64,000 nt of DNA from Spinacia oleracea (lineage: Eukaryota; Streptophyta; Magnoliopsida; Caryophyllales; Amaranthaceae), in assembly GCF_020520425.1 (NCBI RefSeq), contig NC_079491.1:40600027-40664026 (forward strand). Direction: 5' to 3'. The notes beneath the pieces were generated by a model. The model was not told the DNA's origin. It worked only from the letters and a program-made list of their open reading frames with translations, and did not search any database. The position numbers and the translations under genes are program-made. This document shows positions 35,642 through 45,111 of this stretch, piece by piece. Position 1 is the stretch's first letter, and the number at the start of each line of letters is the position of its first letter.

Positions 35642-37052
35642 ATTATCATCTCTATTATATAAGTGAATCGTTAAGGACAATAACGTAATCATACTTTTGG
35701 TGTCCCCTTATAAGAGACTAAATGCCCCGTTCTATACAAGGATTACATTCCCTTTTATTTTCTCTCTCCTGACCAACCCCCGTGATTCCCTTCCTCCACG
35801 TTGCTTCTCCTTCCACACTTGCTCATTTTTGTTATCCAAACCCATAACCCAAAACCTTCAAATCTCTCCCTCTTCAAAATAACCTAATTTTTTTTCCCCA
35901 AAATTTTAATTCAAAATTCTTCGAGAATTTTATTTTCTCAGTCCTATGAATGCGCATAAGTTGTTGTTGCGCGAGAAAGTTGAGGTGAGTGATTGTCAAA
36001 TCAATTTTTATCTTCTTTTTCCTTTTTAATTTCGCAGATTTTTTGATTTGAATTTCTTTCAAATTCAAGGTTTCGTTGAAGATCTAGAATAAATTAGTGG
36101 ATTTACCAGTATTTTACTTCAGTTTTTAGTTTTATTCGAGTCGTACATCCAAACCAGAGCAAGAGAAATCGAGAGAGGAGAGAGAAAGATGGAAGATCCC
36201 AACACCCAAAGATACGGTGTTCCTCTCTACGGAGTTTATCTGGGTTCCCTTCCTGCTCTCCCTTCCTCCCGTTTTCTCTCTCCTTCCTCAAATCCTCTCC
36301 TTTGATCTTCTTCATCTTGTGCAACAGGTTCGATTCATCTTTGCAATTATTCTCAATTCGAGCAGGTATGTTAATTTTTTCGTCTTTTTCAATTTTTGTT
36401 CTTTTAATTAGGACTCGGATTTTTTGTCTTATTTTATGGGTTTAATATTTTATTTTATTGAAATTTGGTCGATTTTATTGGATTTGAGTTTTATTTTGGT
36501 CGACTTCATGTTTGATTGAACAAGTATTGGAGTTAACTTTGACTTCTTTATATTTTTTAAAAAAAATAACTTGGCTTAATGATTGTTTTCGAATTAGGGA
36601 TCTTGCTCTGTTGATCTTTTCGACTAATACCTGTCAGACAAAGATTGGATTTCGTAAAATTTTATGTAGTTTATCTACATTCTCAACATTTTGTTAAAAT
36701 TAGGGGTAGATTTATGTAACAGTATGCTTAACTGGATTAGCTGTTGCTTGGTGAAATTTACAAGAAATGCATTGAGATTATTAAGATTATGGAACATGTT
36801 TATGTTGATCTCTTTGTGTTACAGTAATCCTATATGTTGTGTAAATTCTATATGACAGCCACAAGGTGCTATGTGAATTCTTCAATGCAATGGTTAGTTT
36901 AATTTGGCTTCTCCGATTGAAAAGGCAGCAAGCAACACTCAGTAAGCTTGCTAAGAGTATCGAGTCTTTGACTGGCAGGTGTTAGCCTTTTTCAGTTCAG
37001 CTATAAATTGGCTATACAAATTGTGTACTCCCTTTGAATGCATAGTACATAT
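35642..37052. other. Stretch with promoter-like pyrimidine-rich DNA, no gene confirmed
   Basis: CT-rich leader-like DNA occurs at 35700-35880 and 36100-36320. A short open frame starts at 36189 (MEDPNTQRYGVPLYGVYLGS...) and ends after about 38 codons, near 36303. It may be a remnant of a first exon. I could not identify the source protein. Confidence 0.3.
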
Positions 37053-37061
37053 TTAATGAAA

Positions 37062-38402
37062 CGGATATTTCATGAAATACCCCCGAGTTTTGCCTTAATT
37101 CACCAAATGCCCATCAAGTTCCAATAATTCACCAAATACCCCTCACAAATGACTTAATACCCCAAATACCCCTCCATGATGTCATCATCCTCATAATCAA
37201 CCAATTACGATCTAATTACTCACCTAATCCCTAATTAACCCCCCTAATTCCTAATCAACCCACCCATTAACCCATTAACCCACCCATTAACATATTAACC
37301 CACCCATTAACCCACCCATTTCTTTTTCTTTTCTCACTCCCATTCCTTCTTTCATTAACCCACAACCCACCTCAAGGATTTCCATGGCAGCCCCCCTTCG
37401 TCACTCTCTCTCCTCACCACCTTCCTTCTTCCCTGACCTTCCCATATCTTTCTCTCTCTCTCCTTCCTTCTTCCATTTACGAATAATTCACACACATCAA
37501 TTGCAATCCCAACATACAACAAATCAGGTGAAGAATAATAATACCCAAAATCGAGCATTGAAGAATTAGGTGAAGAACATGGCTAATTTTGATGAAAATG
37601 AAAGGGGTTTTGTGCGAAAACAATTGTTAAGAAAATTGAGTTTGGGATTGATGGAGGAAAGAGAACCCAACTTCGTTCATGTGGGTTGTTCTCTTCATTT
37701 CTTCTGGTGTCGATATCGGTTGTTTTTTTTGTGGTTCTGGGTTTGACGACTGCGGCGATTGTTCTCTTTGATTCTTCCGGCGTCGATTTTGGTGTGGTGT
37801 TGTCGGGGGAGGCTGGTGGTGTTGGTGTTGTCGGAGGAGGAGATCCGGCGTCGATTTTGGTGTGGTGTTGTCGGAGGAGGCTGGTGGTGTTGATGTTGTC
37901 GGAGGAGGAGATCCCGCGTTGATTTTGGTGTACGTGGTGTTGTCGGAGGAGGCTGGTGGTGTTGGTTTTGTCGGAGGAGTAGATCAGATGATGATGATGA
38001 GTGGCGGCGGTGGTGGTAATGTAGGGAGGGAGGACGTGAGGGAGGAGGAAAAGGCGAGGGGCGACAAATGGTAAATGGGGGCGAGGTGGTGGCGACGGTG
38101 ATGGGGTCGAGGAGGGAGAAAACGGGGGCGATGTGGTGGCGGAAGAAGGGAGATGAAGAAGGGGTGGTGGCGGAAGAAGTGAGAGGAAGAAGATGGGTTA
38201 ATTAATAAAAATGGGTTAATTAGGAAAAATGGGTAAATGAGTGGGTTAATTAGATGGTAATTGAGTTAATTGAGGATGCTGACGTCATGGAGGGGTATTT
38301 GGGGTATTAAGTCATTTGTGAGGGGTATTTGGTGAATTATTGGAATTTGATGGGCATTTGGTGAATTAAGGCAAAACTCGGGGGTATTTCATGAAATATC
38401 CG
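37062..38402. mobile_element. Non-autonomous Mutator-like element with long TIRs
   Basis: Inverted ends of at least 130 bp (37062-37200 and 38270-38402) are almost identical, starting CGGATATTTCATGAAATACC. They are flanked by a perfect 9-bp duplication TTAATGAAA (37053-37061, 38403-38411), the Mutator signature. The interior of about 1 kb has TAACCCACCCAT repeats (37237-37325), a short frame from 37384 and three copies of a unit of about 65 bp around GGAGGCTGGTGGTGTT (37800-37985). No transposase is present. Confidence 0.9.
37795..37985 (+). repeat. Tandem repeat inside the Mutator-like element
   Basis: Three imperfect copies of a unit of about 65 bp contain TTGTCGGAGGAGGCTGG and GATTTTGGTG. 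The Gly/Val-rich reading frame across it is a by-product of the repeat. Confidence 0.75.
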
Positions 38403-38575
38403 TTAATGAAATGCCACTTTGAATATCTATAGCTTTATTGGCTCGCTCGCTCAACGGTTTTGCAGACCTCCACTCTCCTGCACAGAGGAGCTTCAATTTT
38501 TCGTGACTTCCCTCCGCTGCCTACAAAACTGTACAAATCGACAGAGAAATTTAGGCAAACAATAATTCAGGCAAA

Positions 38576-38936
38576 CAAGTACGGAATGCAAATTAGGGTT
38601 CTAAAACCCCGGCAAAAGCAGCAGCAAGCCAGGCCATTGGTCCCCAAACCCCTTGATTTCATCGACTGGCAATGACGACGTGGAAAGAGAATTTTCTCGC
38701 CAAGCTTCTAAGAAGAAGTCCCTCGAAGAGGTAAGCTCCCTCCCTCTCTTAATTTCTCTAGGTTTCGCGATTTTTCAAATTTAATGGCGAAAAGTGTATC
38801 ATTTGTTTGTAGGTTGAGGATCAGTACAAGAAAGCGTTAGAAGAACACCCTTCCGTATTTTATTACGATGGTGTTTATGATGATATGAAACCAAAAATGG
38901 TTCAGCCAAAAACTGAAGATAGACAGCAGCGCTAGG
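38576..38936 (+). pseudogene. 5' fragment of an NSRP1-like (CCDC55) splicing-regulator gene
   Basis: Exon 1 gives KYGMQIRVLKPRQKQQQARP and LVPKPLDF, then after a one-base shift NDDVEREFSRQASKKKSLEE up to the donor at about 38731. Exon 2 (38813-38936) gives VEDQYKKALEEHPSVFYYDG, then VYDDMKPKMVQPKTEDRQQR and a stop. This matches the N-terminus of plant nuclear speckle splicing regulatory protein 1 homologues. The usual initiator Met before KKYG is replaced, the frame is shifted near 38668, and TAG ends exon 2 where a Lys codon is expected. Later exons are absent. Element G3 is inserted about 135 bp downstream. Confidence 0.75.
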
Positions 38937-39071
38937 TAATTGTCTAATAATTCAGTCATTGTGGTTGTTAATTTGGATTTCATTTGTTTAAGTTTTTGGA
39001 GGTGTTGTTGAACCTTTAGTTGATATATGCAATCGTTTGGGTTACATTGAACCAATCTTTTGAAAGGTGTT

Positions 39072-39593
39072 TGTTGTGGGGTTTTTCCGGTGAGATACCT
39101 TGGAGGTTTCTTGGTAACTTTTAAAGATTAAACAAGATTGTATTTTTATAGAGAGAGAAAGTAGAGAGAAGGCAGAGCAGCAATTGCTCTAGAATGTATT
39201 GATTGTGACCCCTTTTTCTAGGGAAGTGGGAATATTTATAGTACTAGGTTTTTGTGGGAATGACCTAATATTCCCCTTACATGATTGGCTGGGGAATGGG
39301 AGAAGGACACGTGTCCTTTCTCCTTACAATTCTCTGATCCCCTGTAGCAATAGTGGGCTATTTGGGCCTATGGTGCTTAGTAATTCACTTGGGATACATA
39401 CTAATTAAGCCCTTTTCCAGGTATAGGTTTTATACGTACATTTATACATACTTAAATACATACATTGTAGATACCTAGATTAATACTCATGCCCCGGAGT
39501 AGACTTTGCATGATTTCTGCTTAGGGGGCGCAATACGTGCCAGGTGTCACATCTTCATTGGTGCACGAAGGCATGGTAATTTTGCCCACAACA
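39072..39593 (-). repeat. G3 3' LTR (522 bp)
   Basis: The LTR has TGTTGTGGGG...CCACAACA ends and is identical by eye to 50905-51426. Minus-strand TATA-like sequences (TATAAAACC, TATAAATG) lie near 39425-39445. Confidence 0.95.
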
Positions 39594-39725
39594 TTTGCCC
39601 CTCAAGAAGGGCATTTCTGGAAACACTTTCCAGGTATCGCTTCTTGATCTTTGATTTGCATCTTCATCTTTGGGTCAGGTGTTGAGGGGGTGACACGTGT
39701 CACCTTTCTCTATTTTGCCCCTCCC

Positions 39726-39733
39726 TATATATA
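39726..39733 (+). promoter_or_regulatory. TATA box of the G3 antisense gene
   Basis: TATATATA in CTCCCTATATATAGAGG lies 133 bp inside the element from the 3' LTR and about 420 bp before the antisense ATG. The 5' leader that follows contains four imperfect 20-bp repeats around ACTCATCCCGTTCTTCGCG (39838-39925) and a possible leader intron (about 39946-40074). Confidence 0.6.
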
Positions 39734-40150
39734 GAGGGGGGGGTAAATTTCATTTTTTTTACATTTCGTTTTCACAGAGCTCTCATAGGCGATTTCCGGC
39801 GTGTTCCTACCACCATCAGGCGATTTCCGGCCACCACGAGACTCATCCTTTTCCTCGTCAAACTCATCCTGTTCTTCGCGAAATTCATCCCGTTCTTCGC
39901 GAGACTCATCCCGTTCTTCACCAAGTACTTCGCAGATCCTTCAAGGTTAGTTTTCGCCTTTCTTGTTTTTGTTATCCTCTCGTCATTTTTCTCTTTGTTA
40001 GCAGCCGACCTCTTAGTGCTAGGTAAGGGTTTAAAGGTTTTATTTAAGATTTTTCCGCCGTTCATCTTTTGTCAGGGCGGACGTCCAATCGCGTCTTTTT
40101 CTTCATTGTTGGTCACCCCTAAGCCGTGCTTCGTTCACTATGCAGAAGGC

Positions 40151-43100
40151 ATGGCTAGAACCAAGCAAACGGCAGATCCTACGCGCCTGCGCTTGCGGGA
40201 AGGAGCATCGACACCTCCTAGGGAGAGATATTCTTCCACCGCCTCGGCAGTCGACGAAGAATTTGCCGAACTCTTTCAAGAGATCGACGAGTACGTTGAG
40301 GCGGGGGAGCAGGCGGCAAGCTCGTCGGAGGGTACAGCGAGCCAGGCAGTGGGGGAGCCAAGCGTCGCTCCATTGTCATCGGCCGCCGAGGAGCAAGAAG
40401 CTGCTCCCCAGCTTATTAGGCCCAGAGGACGGGAGGAGGCCCAATTGCTTCCGTCAGAAATTCACCCAGACGTGGGCTGGATGCGGTGGCTAGACAGGCA
40501 CGGAGCCAAGATGAGGGATGACCTCTGCGTGGGGGAAGGGTACCAAATGCGCGTGCCGGCCGGTCTGGACTCGACCGTCAGCCTGCTTGCCGAGGGAGAA
40601 TTCCCTGTGTATGCCGCGTCAATCAAACTCGGTATGAGATTCCCTCCACACCCCTTCGTTGTGGAGGTGTTAGATGGTTTTAATATTGGGGTGGCCCAGC
40701 TGACCCCCAACTCATGGGAGGATATCTTCGGCTACATTGCCAAATGTGCGCTGAACGACGTGGAGCCGTCCTTCAACGCCTTTCTGCATCTGGTCTCCCT
40801 CTCTCGTTCCCCCAGTGCCGCCAAAGGGTGGTTTAATCTGAGCAGCCGTGGTACCTACCAGACAGTGGTCGGCAAGCTCAGCAAGTGGCATATGTGGAGG
40901 AAGAGGTGGGTCGTGTTTTACACGGACGACCAGGAGATGTATGAGCGAATGAGCCGTTGGAACTGCAACGCCAACTTCATGGATCGTGACGAGCCCCTTC
41001 CACCCCTTACTGCCGAAGAGTGGGATCAGATAATGGTCCTGTTCAGGGCCAACACTTACCACTTAACAGTGGATAAGAGTTTCCATGTGCCGGCCGAGTG
41101 GTTGCCGCACATTAGCCAGTTTCGGAACGAGGCTTTTCTAGCGGCCGTAGGCTTAGGATATTCCATGACTCGAGGTTGTATGCCAATTTATGTGCCGCTC
41201 TGCCTTGGTCTTATTCATTTTTCTAACTTTGGATTTCTTTTGTTCTCAGAGGAAGGAATGAGCAAGTTGTCGGCGGCGGATACCGGGAAAGGCGATATGA
41301 CCGATTGGATGGCGGACATCTATGAGGCCAAGATGCAGAAAGCCAAGGCCGAGTTGGAGGAGAAGGTGAGTATTCTCTTAGGTTGTTTTTTGCAAGTTAA
41401 GCTTCCTCCGTCCATTGTCTATAGTGGACGTCTATTTAGTGACGAGCCGATATCCTGCCATGTGACCCATGTTTGCTAATGTTGGCCTCGTCACTTTTTA
41501 ATGGCGGGCCCCTTTGTGAGTGTTTTTCCTGTGATTGCCAAGGTGCGCCTCGTCACCTTTTAAGACGGGCCACCCCCATCCCTTTTTTACAAGTGACTCG
41601 TGGTTGATAGGGTACGCCTCGTCATTTTCGAGACGGGCGTCCTTTTTTATGACGAGCCATTTTTATATGAGTGTTGCACCTGATAAGGTACGCCTCGTCA
41701 TTTTTAAGACGGGCGTCCTTTTTTAATGACGAGCCACTGTTCTGTGAGTGACTGGTGATTGATGAGGTACGCCTCGTCATTTTTGAGATGGGCGTCCTTT
41801 TTAATGACGAGCCACTGTTCTGTGAGTGACTTGTGATTGATGAGGTACGCCTCGTCATTTTTGAGATGGGCGTCCTTTTTAATGACGAGCCACTGTTCTG
41901 TGAGTGACTTGTGATTGATGAGGTACGCCTCGTCATTTTCGAGATGGGCGTCCTTTTTAATGACGATCCACTACATGGTGAGTGACTTGTGATTGATCAG
42001 GTACGCCTCGTCATTTTTGAGATGGGCGTCCTTTTTAATGACGAGCCACTATATGGTGAGTGACTTGCGATAGATGACGAGGCCTAATATTTGGCTGTCC
42101 TTTCTTTTTTAGCAAGCTAAGGACGCGGCTAGGGCGTCAGGGAAGAAGAAGGGGACGGCTCTGTCCCAGCTGAAGAAGAGAGCTGTGCCGGCTGGCTCGG
42201 AGACTCCGAGTACCTTCAAGAAGCCAAAACCCCTACCTCGCCGTCTCGTGAAGAAAGACGAGTCGAAGGTTGCTGAGGGGGGATGCCCTGATGACGAAGA
42301 GATGGACGTGGACAAGCCGTCTCTGGTGGTGGACTTGGTGTCCAAATCGAGGTCCGGTGGGCATCCGGACGAGCTGGAGGACCCTCTTTCGGGAATCCCG
42401 GCCGACGTCCGCTCTCAGATACCGGCGGAGGTGGCCCGCCGAGCTAGGTCTTCGGGCGGTAAGTATTATTCGAACGTCGTTCAGACGTATCGAGCCTCCT
42501 CTGGCAGTTCTTCTTACTCTCCGCGTCATCCTAAGGCCGTTGTTTTTCCTATAGCCAAAGACAAAGGGAAGGATGCAGCTGCTGCCGAGGACGAGAACGT
42601 ACCTGCTACTCCCCACTATTCGTCAAAGGATAGGGTGGCTATATGCCGCAAGGTTTTTAAGGCCGTCCCCGCAGAGTATGTTGCTTCTCTTCCTGGCCGC
42701 AAGACTGACGCCCAGTTTGGTGCGATCCAGGCCACTCTTCTCGACGTAAGTCTATTTCCAACTTGCTTGTACTTGTCTTCTCTTTTAGAGTCATTTACTA
42801 ATATGTAGCTTCTTTTGCAGTTGTTCTGCCGCATGGAATTCTGCAAGAGTTGGAAGACCCGCACTGCTGAGGAGCTCAAAGCTCAGGTGGCTGAGTCCAC
42901 CCACCATGGCGACTATGCGTTCAAGTCCATTGAAGAGGTCCGCCTGCAGATGCAGACGACCATAGACCTTCAAGCGAAGGAGGTGGCTGCGTTGAGATCT
43001 GACAAGGCCGAGCTGCTTAAGAAGATCTTGGCGCAGGACAAGGACATGGTGGCAATGGTCGAGGAGGCCAAGACAGCGGCGGCGGAAATACGGGCGCTTC

Positions 43101-43414
43101 AGGACCAGTTGCGGGAGTACCCTCAGGTTAAAGAGGCGGCTGAGGAAGCCGAGCATCTTCGTGGGGAGCTGGAGACGGCCAGATCGCAAGTTCGCACCTT
43201 GCGTGAGCGTCTTCTGGAATCCTATGATCAGGGGGAACAAGCGACCAAGGACGCTGTTAAGCACGCCTGGGAGAGCCACATGTCAGAGTATGATCTTGGG
43301 TGGTTCCAGCGGCGAATGGAGCACAGTGCAGCTGTGTTGGCTGCTGAACGTCTTGGTCAGCCGCCCCCTGAGTTTGTATCATCTGATGACGAGGACGATG
43401 CGGCCGCTCCCTGA
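40151..43414 (+). CDS. Spliced antisense gene of G3, PF04195-type protein with a histone-H3-like N-terminus
   Basis: Four exons, 40151-41174, 41250-41365, 42113-42745 and 42821-43414, join in frame into 788 codons with no stop; all introns are GT-AG. Residues 1-8 are MARTKQTA, identical to the start of histone H3. Residues 150-240 (FPVYAASIKLGMRFPPHPFV...QLTPNSWED...GWFNLSSR) match the putative gypsy-type transposon domain known as Transposase_28. Residues 380-590 are basic and acidic low-complexity sequence; residues 600-740 form a coiled coil rich in E, K, A and L, followed by an acidic tail (SSDDEDD). The gene is antisense to gag-pol and has its own TATA box. Its biochemical role is unknown. 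The ATG at 40151 is chosen by its context (GGCATGG); an out-of-frame ATG lies 11 bases upstream. Confidence 0.82.
41540..42080 (+). repeat. 78-bp tandem array in intron 2 of the G3 antisense gene
   Basis: About seven copies of a 78-bp unit start at 41541, 41610, 41688, 41767, 41845, 41923 and 42001. Most contain CTCGTCATT and its inverse AATGACGAG about 25 nt apart, so they can form a 9-bp stem. The array fills most of the 747-nt intron. Confidence 0.85.
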
Positions 43415-43699
43415 TTTGCTTCCTTTCCTGCTTTTTTTAAAATTTTATTCAAGCGTTCCCGTGCCTAAGGGCAAAAACAATTATGTTGTAAAGTTTTGGC
43501 GCTGATGGCGTCTGTATCATTGTGCCTGCTGAGCACACAACAATTTTCTTTCTTTTTTTTTTCTGGTCAAGAATTCTGAGCTACTTTTACACGCCTTTCT
43601 ACGGGCGTTGTTTTATAAGTAAATAGGTTTTTTGATGCTTCTCTTATCTCGCATTTACTTGCTCTTCATAATTTGATTATTCCTTAATCAATAGGCTTA

Positions 43700-44560
43700 A
43701 TCAATAGGTATGATTGCCAAGGTGCAACCGAGTGTACACTAAGCACGTTGATGCCGCAGGCAACTGAGTATGCGCTAGGCCCTACTTTGGTCGTCACTTT
43801 CTTTGGCGAGCGTGTCTATAACGATATTGATTGACGCAAGTCAATCAATAGGTATGATTGCCGCTAGACATGCTCGTCAAATGGACTGTACGGCCAAACG
43901 TTCGTGCCGCCTAACTTTGAGCAAACAACCTTTGTTTCGAAGTTAATCGTGCCGCTGAACTTTTGAGCGGACAACCTTTGTTTCCAAGTGGTTGGTGCCG
44001 CTGGCAACTGGGCATGTGCTAGGCCCTACTTTGGTCGTCACTTTCTTTGGCGAGCGTGTCTATAACGATATTGATTGACGCAAGTCAATCAATAGGTATG
44101 ATTGCCGCTAGACATGCTCGTCAAATGGACTGTACGGCCAAACGTTCGTGCCGCCTAACTTTGAGCAAACAACCTTTGTTTCGAAGTTAATCGTGCCGCT
44201 GAACTTTTGAGCGGACAACCTTTGTTTCCAAGTGGTTGGTGCCGCTGGCAACTGAGCATGTGCTAGGCCCTACTTTGGTCGTCACTTTCTTTGGCGAGCG
44301 TGTCTATAACGATATTGATTGACGCAAGTCAATCAATAGGTATGATTGCCGCTAGACATGCTCGTCAAATGGACTGTACGGCCAAACGTGCGTGCCGCCG
44401 CGCTTTTTAGCAAACAACTTTAGTCTCTTTGATATTGGTGCCGCAGGCAACTGAGCATCCGCTAGGCACTACTGTGATAGTCGCTTTCTTTGGCGAGCGT
44501 GTCTATAACGATATTGATTGACGTAAGTCAATCAATAGGTATGATTGCCGCCAGACATGC
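43700..44560 (+). repeat. 244-bp tandem array with tetraloop hairpins downstream of the G3 antisense gene
   Basis: Three and a half copies of a 244-bp unit are present. Each holds the perfect inverted repeat TATTGATTGAC-loop-GTCAATCAATA at 43825, 44069, 44313 and 44512. The loop is GCAA in three copies and GTAA in the fourth. The array lies between the antisense stop codon (43414) and the pol stop (45112), so it would be in the 3' regions of both transcripts. Confidence 0.88.
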
Positions 44561-45111
44561 TCGTCAAATGGGCTGGACGGCCATATTTTCGTGCCGCCGC
44601 ACTTTTGGGCAAACAACCTATGTTTCAAAGTTGTTCATGCCGCTGGGCTTTTGAGCGAACAACCTATGTTTCAAAGTTGTTCATGCCGCTGGGCTTTTGA
44701 ACAAATAACTTACGATTTAAGTTTATTCGTGCCGCTGGCACTTACTATGCTGTACTGGTCGGCCAGCGGCTTGCTTATATTGGGAGGGGAGTTGGATAGG
44801 TGATCAGCCTACAACTTGGTGCTAATCTGGGCCACTTCTTAGGCTTCAAACAATTAGTCTTGCTGAGTTTTTGCTAATCTGGGCCACTTCTCAGGCCGTC
44901 ATACAATTAGGCTTTGGTTATGCATTGGAGTGTATATTTTTATATTCATTGTGCGAGCAATAAATATTACGAGGCAAATAGAGTAGTATTATTTATAACT
45001 TTGCAAGGCGAATTTAGCCGGTTACAAAAGTAATTACTACCCTACTATGACCATTAGAGGCCGCCCCTTGGGCAATGGATCGTGGTAAGTAAGACAAGGC
45101 TTAGCACATAT

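Noticed and set aside
39199..39408. 69-codon frame found identically in both G3 LTRs
   Set aside because: It is present twice only because the LTRs are identical; no domain.
44591..44803. 70-codon plus-strand frame after the 244-bp array
   Set aside because: It spans imperfect repeats with no domain and no supporting splice or promoter signals.
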